The notes under the pieces: generated by a model
The model's input: only the letters and a program-made list of their open reading frames with translations
The model's database searches: none
Told to the model about the DNA's origin: nothing
Made by a program: the position numbers and the translations under genes
Shown here: in pieces, positions 16,835 to 25,733 of the stretch
How positions within the stretch are numbered: the first letter of the stretch is position 1
Layout of the letters: every line of letters starts with the position of its first letter
Assembly: GCA_025041175.1 (NCBI GenBank)
Contig: JAKCFJ010000007.1
Span: 1-64,000, forward strand
Length of the DNA stretch: 64,000 bases
Source of the DNA: Halobacteriales archaeon YIM A00010
GTDB taxonomy: Archaea > Halobacteriota > Halobacteria > Halobacteriales > Haloarculaceae
Direction: 5' to 3'

Positions 16835-16927
16835 ATGAGAACCCCCTCTCCAGCGGTGGATGGCATCACCGTCCACCACCGGACGCTACTGCCGCGGGTC
16901 GACGTGAAAGGTGCAGAGAGGCTCTGA
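16835..16927 (+). CDS. Possible 30-residue peptide
   Basis: An ATG at 16835 opens a 30-codon frame with a reasonable-looking end (VDGITVHHRTLLPRVDVKGA). There is no clear promoter and no partner. It lies between the repeat block and the gene at 17086. It may be chance; listed because nothing else explains this stretch. Confidence 0.15.
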   Translation: MRTPSPAVDGITVHHRTLLPRVDVKGAERL

Positions 16928-17085
16928 AACGACCATTCTGTCGTGGGCCACCGGGCACAAACCACCGCCCAACCCATATTAACGACTCGAAAGCTGATAG
17001 ACGCTCTCTAACCCTCTCTCAACGATTGACGCAGCACAATAATATATACAATAAAGTCTTAGTGGGAGGAGAGCCACAGTATACT

Positions 17086-17301
17086 ATGGCCAAACCACAC
17101 CCAAGCGGCGCAATCCCGCTGATCGAAGCCCAATGGTCACATCGAGCGTTCGTCGAGGCGGTCCAGCCCGACTACGCACTGACGAAAATCACATCAGCGA
17201 GACAGCTGGAGAAGACTCGCTCGAGGGTCGGACGCTCACAGGCGCGTTTCGTTCCGATCAAAGACGGTAGAATAGCGGGATACGAGTGCAACTACTGCTA
17301 A
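17086..17301 (+). CDS. Small basic protein, 71 residues
   Basis: The ATG at 17086 (MAKPHPSGAIPLIEAQWSH) is chosen because an AT-rich box (AATATATACAATAAAG) lies about 35 bases upstream. The much longer open frame back to 16552 runs through GC-rich non-coding sequence. The C-terminal half is basic (KTRSRVGRSQARF) and ends CNYC, a half zinc knuckle. Its 3' end overlaps the convergent gene at 17236 by 66 bases. Unknown function. Confidence 0.45.
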   Translation: MAKPHPSGAIPLIEAQWSHRAFVEAVQPDYALTKITSARQLEKTRSRVGRSQARFVPIKDGRIAGYECNYC

Positions 17302-17430
17302 AATGATCACCGCGAAGATGAGAAGCCATGAGAGTTGTGCGGCCAGTTGAGACTCAGTTGTAATTGCGAGAAGATGTGAAACGGCAAGGACTGCAAGTCC
17401 AACGAGGAGGGCCTTTGTGGAAAGCTTCAT
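17236..17430 (-). CDS. Small two-helix membrane protein
   Basis: A 64-residue protein from ATG 17430. Two hydrophobic helices (LLVGLAVLAVSHLLAI and LLIFAVIILAVVALV) are joined by a short polar turn, with a basic start MKLSTK. Haloarchaea carry many such peptides of unknown role. It overlaps the convergent gene at its 3' end, so one of the two C-termini may be wrong. Confidence 0.45.
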   Translation of the reverse strand: MKLSTKALLVGLAVLAVSHLLAITTESQLAAQLSWLLIFAVIILAVVALVSRYSTVFDRNETRL

Positions 17431-17711
17431 ATATAGCCATATGATTGGTAAAATATAAAACTTTCGTGTACTACAACATAGAAACCAAGAGAGTTCTTGT
17501 ACAGTGGAACTGCAAGATGATTCCAGTATTCCACCGAGCAAGCAGGTATGGCTCCAGCGTTCAGAGAGATGCTCACCATTGATTTATGAGATGAAAGCAT
17601 CTATCAGGGACGTCGAGTATATACATGCTACCGATATTATTTTCAATAATATATTGAACGTACTTCTTCACTAAATATGGAAAATCGGAAGACACATCTC
17701 TCACGTTTGGC

Positions 17712-18032
17712 CTACCCACTTACGCTCCGGACGATATCACTATGGCGCGATTGGAATCGGAGGTAATCGACTAGCCACACGATCCCGACGGCAGCAAGGT
17801 AGTACGTGACGATTCGGCCGACCTCCCAGAGAAGTGCCTGTGAGATCGGTAGGAGCTCCGCTCCGAAATAGGCGACATTCTCAAGCCCGAAGATGCTATC
17901 GTACAGAACGATGTCGACAAGATACGCTGGGAGCGAGAAAACTCCCGGTAGGAACGAGGTGACAAGGAATATTCCGAACAGGAAGAGAACGACCCGGGAC
18001 ATCAATCGGTGGCGTATGTATTCCATGTTCAT
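17712..18032 (-). CDS. Membrane protein next to a Tat-exported protein
   Basis: A 106-residue protein with about three hydrophobic helices (VVLFLFGIFLVTSFLPGVF, LVDIVLYDSIFG, and YYLAAVGIVWLVDYL). It starts 48 bases after the stop of the secreted protein gene at 18081 on the same strand, so the two may be one unit. A membrane partner beside an exported protein could be an immunity or anchoring protein, but nothing in the sequence proves it. Confidence 0.55.
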   Translation of the reverse strand: MNMEYIRHRLMSRVVLFLFGIFLVTSFLPGVFSLPAYLVDIVLYDSIFGLENVAYFGAELLPISQALLWEVGRIVTYYLAAVGIVWLVDYLRFQSRHSDIVRSVSG

Positions 18033-18080
18033 CCTAGATTAAATATTTACGATCTATAGATAAAAACCTTCGGGCTACAG

Positions 18081-18935
18081 CTAGACGTCCCCGTACGAAT
18101 AGTGGCCAGCGTCTACTCTGAGCAAGCCAGAATCTTCGCCCGCGTGCCAGTGGTCCGTCCACCACGACATTGAGCCATCAGGATCGCAGCTGATATTCGT
18201 GCGGTGGTAGGCCCACGTCCGATTATCGTCGTTCCTCCATGTATCGTTGTAGTAATCAGCAACCACCCGGGAGTTCGCGTCATTCCCCGACCAATCAATC
18301 CCGTCGTGATAGCTATCTAGGTGGTTCCAATCGGATTCCGGTATCGTGTACTCCCACGCCGTCCATTCGTAGCGCCACTCGACATAATCGACCTCACCAC
18401 CGGAGGTCGTCCACGTAGTCCAGTGATCGGTCTTGCAGAGATTGAGGTCTGGTGGGTCTTCAGAACGAATCCAGCACCCACCTTCATAATCGCTTTCGTT
18501 GTCACCTCCGCTGTGATCCCTCGTGCCGATACCACTGTCCGTGTTACTACGTCTCGCCGATCCATGAGCCCCTCCGTTGTCGGTGGTACCTTTGTCGTTC
18601 GACTTCGCTTGTGTTGGAAGGTCGGACTTTTGGATCCTCTGAATAGAGGCTGATGCCTGTTCGGGAGTGTTCCCCTTCTCGGAATTACGAATGCGAACAG
18701 TATAGCCAGCAGGATCGGTTGGTTCGGAGAGTGTCCCACCCATGCCGACTTTGACGGTGTTATTGTCGTGAAATTGAACAACAACGTCATCGAGTGTCGG
18801 GTGACCCGCCGTTGTGGGTCCGAGCGTCCTTACTGGATCAGGTTGTTCCTGCGCATTTACTGCCCTAGTACCGATCGTTACTCCTCCGATTCCAGTTCCG
18901 AGGACCTTCAAGAAGGTTCGTCTGTTCGATTTCAT
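18081..18935 (-). CDS. Tat-exported protein of unknown function
   Basis: A 284-residue protein with a clear twin-arginine signal, NRRTFLKVLGTGIGG at the N-terminus and a cut likely after VNA. The mature protein has a middle part rich in Ser, Asp and Gly (residues 110-150) and an aromatic C-terminal domain with many Trp and Tyr and three Cys (GGCWIRS, NLCKTD, ISCDPD). Halocin C8 precursors are similar in length and signal but have a Cys-rich C-terminus, which this lacks. An uncharacterised exported effector or surface protein. Confidence 0.65.
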   Translation of the reverse strand: MKSNRRTFLKVLGTGIGGVTIGTRAVNAQEQPDPVRTLGPTTAGHPTLDDVVVQFHDNNTVKVGMGGTLSEPTDPAGYTVRIRNSEKGNTPEQASASIQRIQKSDLPTQAKSNDKGTTDNGGAHGSARRSNTDSGIGTRDHSGGDNESDYEGGCWIRSEDPPDLNLCKTDHWTTWTTSGGEVDYVEWRYEWTAWEYTIPESDWNHLDSYHDGIDWSGNDANSRVVADYYNDTWRNDDNRTWAYHRTNISCDPDGSMSWWTDHWHAGEDSGLLRVDAGHYSYGDV

Positions 18936-19174
18936 TGGTTTTCAACCCGCACTTGATAGATGAGTAAGACAACATCATTTTATTACCCACTAAATTCTAT
19001 GTATAAAGTGATTTGGGCGCATCTACTGGGCCTAACGCAGCTACTACGTCCCACGCACAGTCTGCGTTCAACGCATGATATACATTAAATGCGTAGCGTA
19101 TACGGACATACTACAACATTAATGATAATTATGACAAAGTATTCACCAATTGCGTTTATATTTCTTAGCTGAAT
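18936..19174. promoter_or_regulatory. Divergent promoter region, AT-rich
   Basis: This gap lies between the Tat-exported gene and the regulator at 19175. It holds overlapping TGCGT/ACGCA words around 19050-19100 and several AT-rich boxes, including GCGTTTATATTTC about 20-30 bases before 19175. It probably carries promoters for both genes, and the regulator may act here. Confidence 0.4.
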
Positions 19175-19942
19175 ATGACCGATCCCCAACTCACGGACGT
19201 GTTACATCTCCTCGCCCGGCGAGCGGACCTTCTTGAGCACCTTCGTGCCGAGATACACGATAAACGCAAACTCGAAGAGACACTCGGAGTGTCACGCTCC
19301 ACCCTGAATCGTGCGCTCAAAGACTTGGAAGAGAATCACCTCGTTGAAGAGCAGATCGATGGTTACGAGGTCACGCCAGGCGGAAACACCGCTTATCAAA
19401 TTGCGCAAGTATGTAAACCCCTGACTGAGGCACTTCCAGTCCTTACATCTCTCCCGTCCGATGCCCCCTTGGAGCCAGTCCTTTTTCGAGGCGCTACTGT
19501 CGTGAAAGCTGACCAATCGAACCCTGAAGCCCCGATCGACCATCTTGAGGATCTCGTTAGAACGGGGACCCACGTCAAGGGGATATCTCCGGTGGCGTTT
19601 TCTCGATGTGTTCGGTTATTCTATACCCAAATCATCGAACAGAATATAATTGCTGACATCGTGCTCGGTGAACGATGTTTCGAGTATTTATGGGCGAAGC
19701 ACTCCGAGAAGATGCAGACTGTCTTAGGAACTGAGCCCTGCACGTTTTGGGGACTGGAAGGCGAGCCACCCTTCGGCTTAGCTCTCGTAGATGATGAGCA
19801 GGTGTGGGTCGGCATTCACGATGATAAAGGCAGCATCGAAGGAGCGATCATGAACCGTTCGGATGCTGCTGTCGCGTGGGCACTCGATATATATCATCAA
19901 TATCAAGGATGGGGCGAACAGGTCTTGCTACAAAACAACTAG
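19175..19942 (+). CDS. HTH regulator with FilR1/DUF1724-like sensor domain
   Basis: A 255-residue protein. The N-terminal winged helix (RKLEETLGVSRSTLNRALKDL, residues 32-52) is followed by a sensor domain with GATVVKADQSNPEAP, then a region like CVRLFYTQIIEQNIIADIVL, and a C-terminal strand pair (PFGLALVDDEQVWVGIHDD). This is the layout of the large haloarchaeal family related to the methanogen FilR1 regulator. An AT-rich box lies just upstream. The divergent Tat-exported gene is a plausible target; the ligand is unknown. Confidence 0.75.
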   Translation: MTDPQLTDVLHLLARRADLLEHLRAEIHDKRKLEETLGVSRSTLNRALKDLEENHLVEEQIDGYEVTPGGNTAYQIAQVCKPLTEALPVLTSLPSDAPLEPVLFRGATVVKADQSNPEAPIDHLEDLVRTGTHVKGISPVAFSRCVRLFYTQIIEQNIIADIVLGERCFEYLWAKHSEKMQTVLGTEPCTFWGLEGEPPFGLALVDDEQVWVGIHDDKGSIEGAIMNRSDAAVAWALDIYHQYQGWGEQVLLQNN

Positions 19943-20188
19943 ACAGATAAGCAATATGATTCGGAGTAAGCTTCCATATTAACCGAATTTGCCCCTGATA
20001 CTGTTAGACCTCCATGAATCGTGATAATCCAGTCTCAACCCGTTGTTCTGCGACTCCGATCGTATCGAGTGGATCTCCGTTCTCTTTCTGCTCTTGATCT
20101 CGCGCATCCATTTGTCGATCTCCTCCTTAGTCGTCGCCTGCCATATGCGCCAGAACTGCGGGGTTGACCCAGAGGAGGTGAGAAAGTG

Positions 20189-20317
20189 ATGGGATTCCTG
20201 TTCGGTTCCGACGATGGGAACGACCAGAACGAATTCGGGTATGTCTGCAACCACTGCAACAACTCTGTCACGAAACTGTCCGGAAAAGTACAAGGACACG
20301 GAAAAGGATGGCTTTAG
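20189..20317 (+). CDS. Zinc-knuckle micro-protein
   Basis: A 42-residue protein from ATG 20189. A short charged start leads to one CNHC knuckle and a Gly/Lys-rich end GKVQGHGKGW. Only one CxxC is present, so it may pair as a dimer. A short in-frame peptide upstream ends with a TGATG overlap at its start. Convergent with mcrC, sharing four bases. Function unknown. Confidence 0.4.
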   Translation: MGFLFGSDDGNDQNEFGYVCNHCNNSVTKLSGKVQGHGKGWL

Positions 20318-21666
20318 CCGTGGGAGTTCTTCTTAAGTTCTACGAACTCAGTAGTATTAATGTGGGTGATTCCTTCGCTTGAGCAGGTGTCTGTGTCGAC
20401 ACCGTCTGTGCAGAGGAGACAGGATACATCACAGTCAATTGCGTTATCACCGAAGAGGTAGTGGTCGTACTCACGGGCGAAGTGGCGATATTCGAGGAGT
20501 TCTCGCAACCCTTGTGCAAACGTTGATTTTGTCTGAGTGTACTTTACTTCGCCAAGGAGAACGTCTGTCAGCTCACCATTACTACCTGTCTCGCCTGCCA
20601 GCCGACCTGTCTCATAAATAAGTACAAGGAAATCTGGGCGGCCGCTGTAGAAGTGCGGCTGGCTATCCCGTGATAGGAACTCATCGAGTGCTTGCTCGTG
20701 GGCTTCGAGTGCGTCTACGTGCCGTACCACTGGCTCTGGAACGTCGAGATCGGTAAGATCGTCCTTCGAGGGATAGGCTTCAAAGAACGTCAGCGGCCCA
20801 TTCTGATCATAATATATCTCGAGTCGACGGCTGCCTCCTTCCAATCGAGCAATGGTATCCATTCCTCGCGTGATCGGTTGCAGTTCAAGCCTGGGGTAGT
20901 GGTCTTGCAGCCGACGGATGACGCCGAACACGCAAAAGAGCTCAAAAAGTTTGTAATCCTTTGTCGGTATGACAAGTGTTTCTGCAAGCAGGTCACGAAC
21001 TGCCTGGCGCCCGAACCGCTCGTTCAGCAGATCCTCATAGAGACGATACAGACGATGGCCTTCAGTGTAAAGTCGATGTCGAGATTGACGGGCCGCCGTC
21101 AGCTCACGGTTCGACAGCGAAATTGCATCCGGTGATGGGAGTGCATCCAAGTAGATGTTATGCGCGAGCGTCTGCTGGAGATCGATGATATCTCGATCAT
21201 CCCACATCGCCCGCCACTCGTAATCGACTGCCTCGATGTCGTCAGTGAGCGGCGCAGCGATCACCGCCAATAGCTTCTTCACAACACGGTTTTCTGGGAT
21301 ATCATACTCAACCTCGGGATGGTTCACCACAAAGAGTGATGGATTATCATATCCAACCGCGCCACGTTGGCGGACTGTCTGTTGCCAGTCAACCGCACCA
21401 CGGACTTCATCACGAACAACCTCATCCTCGTGGTTCGTCACCGTCTTAATCCGTCGTAATCGCTCCGGCAGCATTTCGATGTACTCGACAACGTCATCAT
21501 GGAGGACGAAATGTAGTTGCTTCAGTTGGTCGAAATCCTGGATATTCAACCCCGAGTAGTCAACCGTCTCTGCGTACTGATCGCTATTGAGGGCGCCCGC
21601 ACCGAGATAGGTGATCAATTCCTCGGTGACGGTCGACTGAAGCTGGGAGACAGATGTTTTCGACAT
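20314..21666 (-). CDS. mcrC: McrC-like nuclease subunit of a type IV restriction system
   Basis: A 450-residue protein. The C-terminal third has a PD-(D/E)XK core: GRPDFLVLIYE, then VLLGEVKYTQT, giving the Asp and Glu-Val-Lys triad. The rest resembles McrC-like proteins with helical DUF2357-like segments. McrC cuts DNA when driven by the McrB motor. It starts six bases after the mcrB stop, on the same strand, so the two are one operon. The length suits the larger haloarchaeal McrC form. Confidence 0.8.
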   Translation of the reverse strand: MSKTSVSQLQSTVTEELITYLGAGALNSDQYAETVDYSGLNIQDFDQLKQLHFVLHDDVVEYIEMLPERLRRIKTVTNHEDEVVRDEVRGAVDWQQTVRQRGAVGYDNPSLFVVNHPEVEYDIPENRVVKKLLAVIAAPLTDDIEAVDYEWRAMWDDRDIIDLQQTLAHNIYLDALPSPDAISLSNRELTAARQSRHRLYTEGHRLYRLYEDLLNERFGRQAVRDLLAETLVIPTKDYKLFELFCVFGVIRRLQDHYPRLELQPITRGMDTIARLEGGSRRLEIYYDQNGPLTFFEAYPSKDDLTDLDVPEPVVRHVDALEAHEQALDEFLSRDSQPHFYSGRPDFLVLIYETGRLAGETGSNGELTDVLLGEVKYTQTKSTFAQGLRELLEYRHFAREYDHYLFGDNAIDCDVSCLLCTDGVDTDTCSSEGITHINTTEFVELKKNSHG

Positions 21667-21672
21667 GCTTAG

Positions 21673-23736
21673 TCAGGTACTGTTGTGGATAGCAATATCT
21701 AAATCATACATATCTCGGGCCTTCCGGCGGAGATACGACATATCCAGTGGCAACGCAACCGTCTCAGGGCCAGTGTCAGTCTCAATCCGACCACCATCCG
21801 CGAGATCTGCTAGGAGATTCTCCTGGTCACGCTGCCGCAGTCCCTCGAGTTGCGGGAAAACAAAATTCACCACCGCAGATGTTAACGGCGCATTCTGGTC
21901 ACCGCCCTCGAAGGCGGCAATCTGCTCAAACATATCCAGAATAATCGCAGGGCCGATCACCCGATACTCATTGATGATCGCCCATACAACCGCCAACTCG
22001 ACATGATAGGTATCGATCGTCTCCTTGAGATGCTCGTTATCGCGCTGCCAGGCTGTTACATAGTTTGGGCCAGCAGCAGGATCAAGAAATGCCCGCGAGA
22101 CAACTCCATCCGCATCGATGAGTGAGGGAACACCAACATGGATAAAACTAAACCGCCGCATGAACGCAAACGACAGATCGTACAGCGACGCCTTATCGAA
22201 GGTATTCATCGTCCCTATAAGCCGCCAGGCTGGCGACACCGGGAAGCGGTCCGGATCACCTGCAATTGCATCAAGATCATCCTCGTCGCTCTCAACCCAG
22301 TCAACCTGCACGCGATGTTCACGCTCATATGGTAGCTCAACCGACTCTTGTGAAAGCACGGAAAACAGCGGCCCAAGCGCCTTGTCAATGTTCGCACGAT
22401 TAAGCTCATCAATAACGAGCCAGCGATTTTGCACTGTGTCATCGCGATCTCGAAAACATCGCAGGAACAACCGTGGATCGAACTGGAGTTCACTATCAGA
22501 CTGCGATGGTACATATCCACCAATCGTATCGAACGAGCTCCACTCAGCCGTCGCTGTCGTAAACGTATACCCATCAATCGGATCCGTCGCCGCGACTTGT
22601 TTGGCGACATGTTTTGCAATCTGACTCTTACCGGTACCCGGTGGCCCAGTGAAAATGATGTGTTTGCCAGCATTGAGTGCCGCGTTGATCTGTTGACGAA
22701 GCCAGGACTCTTCCCCCTCATAGAAAAAGAGGGAGTTAGGCAACGAGACAGCCACTTCTGGCAGCGCAAGCCGTTCTTTCAAGCGAGCAATATTCGACTC
22801 CCCTACACCTCCTTGTTCGAGCAGATATTCGCCAGCCTTCTGACTCAGATTAAATAGATACTGCTGATTGACGCCTGCCTGATTGACAGGATAATACTTC
22901 TCAAGGCGGACTTCCTCCTGCCACAGATACGGATAGACATCAGCAAACCGAATCGGCTCATCGAACAGTGTAATCTCGACATCGACCCGGCGCTTTTCCT
23001 CGTCCTCCGTGTCGACCAAATACGCAGTCCGGAGAACTTCAGAATAGCCGATAATCGCACCATCAGTGTAATTAAAAACGATATCGCCTTCCTCGAGCTT
23101 CTGGAGATCATAGTTCGGAAAATCCGATCGAGGGGCCTGCAGATATCCCTCCTCAGTTTCTTTCGAGTTACCACTTTGATTCACCCAGTAATAGGGAGCT
23201 GTCGTCGTCACCGACTCATCATCTACAAACTGCTTCTTTTCCCCATCTGTACTATCCTTAATACTTTCAAATGCATTGTCGACTGACCCATACTTCTTTA
23301 TTATATTTTTGAGCCGATCCTCTGTTGGTCGGAAGAATCCCTGCACCCGATACTCAGAACTATATCCGAGAAGATCGGTGACCGTGCTACTCGGAATTGA
23401 TATCTTCTCATACTCCGTTATCGTATATGCTAGTTCACTCGATGCATTCTCCCACGCCCATTCCCCAAATTCCTTGCTCTTAAAAGTGGTTTGAACCCGT
23501 CCAGCCGCGAAGAACGACCCATCGCGATAGAAGAGAACAATATCGCCGAGTTTCATATCGTCCAGATACCGCTCTTTCTTCTTCTCGTAGGTCGTCCCCC
23601 AGATACGGCTCTTATCAACGCCCTGCAACTCATCAGGAAGTCCCTTTGCATCGGAAAGGTCTAGCGGTTGCTCAACAGTACGCTTGAAATGCGGTAACCA
23701 TTCTTCGCTCAGTGGATGAAAATAGAGCTTTGTCAT
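21673..23736 (-). CDS. mcrB: McrB-like AAA+ motor with EVE-type reader domains
   Basis: A 687-residue protein. Two N-terminal modules look like EVE-type base readers (LGDIVLFYRDGSFFAAGRV, and later EEGDIVFNYTDGAIIGYSEV with PYYWVNQ). An AAA+ motor follows: Walker A GPPGTGKS near residue 362, Walker B WLVIDELNRAN near 438, and the sensor segment LIGTMNTFDKASL with FAFMRRF. EVE domains bind modified bases, so this pair probably restricts DNA with modified cytosine. I start at ATG 23736 (MTKLYFHPLSEEW); in-frame starts at 23820 and TTG 23862 look less natural. Confidence 0.85.
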   Translation of the reverse strand: MTKLYFHPLSEEWLPHFKRTVEQPLDLSDAKGLPDELQGVDKSRIWGTTYEKKKERYLDDMKLGDIVLFYRDGSFFAAGRVQTTFKSKEFGEWAWENASSELAYTITEYEKISIPSSTVTDLLGYSSEYRVQGFFRPTEDRLKNIIKKYGSVDNAFESIKDSTDGEKKQFVDDESVTTTAPYYWVNQSGNSKETEEGYLQAPRSDFPNYDLQKLEEGDIVFNYTDGAIIGYSEVLRTAYLVDTEDEEKRRVDVEITLFDEPIRFADVYPYLWQEEVRLEKYYPVNQAGVNQQYLFNLSQKAGEYLLEQGGVGESNIARLKERLALPEVAVSLPNSLFFYEGEESWLRQQINAALNAGKHIIFTGPPGTGKSQIAKHVAKQVAATDPIDGYTFTTATAEWSSFDTIGGYVPSQSDSELQFDPRLFLRCFRDRDDTVQNRWLVIDELNRANIDKALGPLFSVLSQESVELPYEREHRVQVDWVESDEDDLDAIAGDPDRFPVSPAWRLIGTMNTFDKASLYDLSFAFMRRFSFIHVGVPSLIDADGVVSRAFLDPAAGPNYVTAWQRDNEHLKETIDTYHVELAVVWAIINEYRVIGPAIILDMFEQIAAFEGGDQNAPLTSAVVNFVFPQLEGLRQRDQENLLADLADGGRIETDTGPETVALPLDMSYLRRKARDMYDLDIAIHNST

Positions 23737-23798
23737 TAATAGAAAAGAAGAGCCGCTGCTGTTGAAACTTCCCTTTTCAACCAGAACATTCTCAAGAA

Positions 23799-23951
23799 TT
23801 ACCACCCGCTCGTACCGCATTTCTTCAGGCAGCCTATCGGGATCGAGTGCTTTTTCGTACAAATTTCGTGCTCAACCGTTATCCAATCATTTGGCCCGCC
23901 GTCGATGGTATGCACGATACCCGTGTCGGATGCTTCGCGATGGGTAGTCAT
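23799..23951 (-). CDS. 50-residue protein upstream of mcrB
   Basis: The ATG at 23951 overlaps the previous stop (ATGA). The frame gives a polar protein with GIVHTIDGGPNDWITVEH and a Cys/Lys-rich end (CTKKH, CLKKC). It ends 63 bases before the mcrB start chosen here. It is the third gene of a coupled set. The overlap supports real translation, but there is no family match. Confidence 0.4.
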   Translation of the reverse strand: MTTHREASDTGIVHTIDGGPNDWITVEHEICTKKHSIPIGCLKKCGTSGW

Positions 23952-24307
23952 CGCTGGTCACTCCTCCCGGCCTGCTCGATCGCATCGAACACCTGCTGGA
24001 ACGGGTCTTCGTCCGGCTGTGGCGGCTCAGGGATGAAGTGCTCGAACCCGATCTGTTCGAGCGCTTCGAGACTGTCCACAATGTCGTTGGAGGGAGAGAT
24101 GCGATAGTGTCCCTCCGGCCCCGAAGGACTCTCGACATCCATCACAAACACACCCCCTCCGATGGCATCCACAAACACGCGACAGCTGTCTTGCTCTCGG
24201 ACCAGATCGAGCAGCGGCTGCTCGCCGTTCCATGCGGCCATGTACGCCTCACGCCCGATTTGCTCGAAGTCGGAGTGATCCGACAGCACGTCTTTGAGGT
24301 CGCTCAT
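23948..24307 (-). CDS. Acidic protein in the HTH operon, 119 residues
   Basis: Starts at ATG 24307 (MSDLKDVLSDHSDFEQIG). The longer open frame back to 24439 overlaps the HTH gene and looks untranslated. The fold is probably mixed alpha/beta with VREQDSCRVFVDAIGGGVFV in the centre and a Pro-rich acidic C-terminus. It begins 35 bases after the HTH gene and overlaps the next gene by four. HTH plus small acidic partner resembles a toxin-antitoxin-like pair, but no known toxin motif is seen. Confidence 0.55.
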   Translation of the reverse strand: MSDLKDVLSDHSDFEQIGREAYMAAWNGEQPLLDLVREQDSCRVFVDAIGGGVFVMDVESPSGPEGHYRISPSNDIVDSLEALEQIGFEHFIPEPPQPDEDPFQQVFDAIEQAGRSDQR

Positions 24308-24342
24308 CGTCCAGAACACCTCCTGCACGCTGCGATTCCAGC

Positions 24343-24600
24343 TCACCCATTGGTCTCTCCCTCCTCTTCTTCCTGCTCCACACGGGGATCTTCCACCAAT
24401 CGCCACAGGGCTGTGGGCTCGTGGACATACTCGATGCATTCAGCCGCCGCCAGCCGATCCAGCCGTTTCGTCACTGTTGGCCGCGAGTATCCGGTCTCGT
24501 CAACGAGCATTCCCGTCGTCGCGTACCCGTGAGCAGCCAACACTGTCAACACCTCTTCCATTGTCGGATCAATGCGCAGTACCATGCTGTGAATCGTCAT
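24343..24600 (-). CDS. Small winged-helix regulator
   Basis: An 85-residue protein. Nearly all of it is a MarR/DtxR-like helix-turn-helix: EEVLTVLAAHGYATTGMLVD, then GYSRPTVTKRLDRLAAAECI, with a short wing and an acidic tail EEEEGE. It heads a coupled operon that ends just before mcrB. Two similar boxes (TACTACTTATCTTTAC type) lie in its upstream region and may be its operator, shared with the divergent gene at 24800. Confidence 0.7.
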   Translation of the reverse strand: MTIHSMVLRIDPTMEEVLTVLAAHGYATTGMLVDETGYSRPTVTKRLDRLAAAECIEYVHEPTALWRLVEDPRVEQEEEEGETNG

Positions 24601-24629
24601 CGTCTCACCACACTCTTAGTATGTGCCAT

Positions 24630-24670
24630 TACTACTTATCTTTACTGATCGTACTACTATCTATCTTTAC
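24630..24670. promoter_or_regulatory. Two TACTACT...ATCTTTAC boxes in a divergent promoter
   Basis: TACTACTTATCTTTAC (24630-24645) and TACTACTATCTATCTTTAC (24652-24670) are direct repeats 22-25 bases apart. They lie upstream of the winged-helix gene, facing the operon at 24800. Two turns of helix between the boxes fits cooperative binding of a dimeric regulator. A TATAAATAG box follows at about 24682. Confidence 0.5.
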
Positions 24671-24799
24671 GACCCGTAATCTATAAATAGTTGGCTCTCT
24701 TAGGTATAATCGAGAGAGGGCAGTCGCTCACGGACGTGGTTCAACGGAGAATTGCGCCCGGGTGATACCAACACCCTGACGCTGCCTTTCTCGGAGCGA

Positions 24800-25426
24800 A
24801 TGATGCAAACCAAGAAAGACGATTCGATCTTGGCGGAGTGTAGTGAAGAAGACTTCGAGTTCGCACCGGTTCGCCAGATCGACGGCGACCGGGGCGTCTC
24901 GAACGTCCAGAACCACAGCCACGACGACGGGGAGGCGCACATTTATCCCGTCTATTTCGAGGTTGACCGGGACGAGACGGGCGTCCACGTGCGAGCGGTC
25001 GAGTGTGGCTGTCCTGCCGACGAGTATCATTCTGGCCCATGTAAGCACCGCCAGACGGCCAGCGAGTGCGCGGAACTGCTCGGGGACGTGCTCAACGTGG
25101 CGCTCGCAGACGAGGACAGTGAGGATGCCGGAACGGAGTCGAAGACCACGAGCACGAGCGAGAGCGTCACGGGGGATAGCCAAGGACGACGCCAAGCCGT
25201 CGCATCCACGCCGGCGATCGCCACCGACGGGGGCGGAATGGTGATCTGCGAATGCGGGAGTCACGAGATCCAGATCACGTCGTCGACAGAGCAGAGAGAC
25301 GACAGCGGCCACGTCATCAAATTCCGCGAGAAGTATCTCTGTCCGGTCTGTGGTGGGACCGGAACAATTCGATCTGATCACGGTCGAGAAACACAGTCCG
25401 ACTGCCTGACGACAGCGGGGGCCTGA
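24800..25426 (+). CDS. SWIM-type zinc finger protein
   Basis: A 208-residue protein from ATG 24800 (a second ATG follows at once). A CGC...GPCKH pattern near residues 75-90 matches the SWIM zinc finger (CxCxnCxH). The C-terminal part adds CECGSHEIQI and CPVCGGTG, a second zinc ribbon. SWIM domains bind DNA or proteins and recur in mobile-element genes. It heads a chain of nine more tiny genes, most of them joined by overlapping stops and starts. Confidence 0.65.
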   Translation: MMQTKKDDSILAECSEEDFEFAPVRQIDGDRGVSNVQNHSHDDGEAHIYPVYFEVDRDETGVHVRAVECGCPADEYHSGPCKHRQTASECAELLGDVLNVALADEDSEDAGTESKTTSTSESVTGDSQGRRQAVASTPAIATDGGGMVICECGSHEIQITSSTEQRDDSGHVIKFREKYLCPVCGGTGTIRSDHGRETQSDCLTTAGA

Positions 25427-25427
25427 G

Positions 25428-25733
25428 ATGACCCCTCACGACCCCAATTGTGGGCGACACGTGCTCAAGGAAGGCGATCGGTATGAGGGAACACACGGCC
25501 ACATTTGGGACATTGATGACTTCGGCGTTGAGAAGACAATCTTCGAGCGAGAGAAAACGTGCGTCGAGGTTGCATGTTCAGAGACGCGGGATCGATCCTG
25601 GATATCGGAGCAGACGTTCGTAGAGAGTCTCAACGACCCGGAGTCAGCTATCCGGCTCATCGAGCGAGTTGAGGAGTGCGAGTGCTGTGAGCAATCGAAG
25701 ATCGTCCACAGCGAGCAGGAGGTGACACGATGA
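25428..25733 (+). CDS. Small Cys/Trp protein, 101 residues
   Basis: Starts one base after the SWIM gene stop. An N-terminal HDPNCGRHVLKEGD, a central HGHIWDIDDFG, and a C-terminal ECECCEQSK cluster suggest a metal-binding fold. It overlaps the next gene by four bases (ATGA). Unknown function. Confidence 0.5.
   Translation: MTPHDPNCGRHVLKEGDRYEGTHGHIWDIDDFGVEKTIFEREKTCVEVACSETRDRSWISEQTFVESLNDPESAIRLIERVEECECCEQSKIVHSEQEVTR

Noticed and set aside
16552-17085. N-terminal 178 codons of the frame ending at 17301
   Set aside because: The part before ATG 17086 reads through GC-rich repeat sequence, and the AT-rich promoter box lies just before 17086.
18081-18935. Halocin C8 precursor
   Set aside because: Length and Tat signal fit, but the C-terminus has three Cys in total instead of a Cys-rich peptide.
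19979-20299. Minus-strand 106-residue protein
   Set aside because: It overlaps the zinc-knuckle gene on the other strand, has a low-quality translation and no partner.
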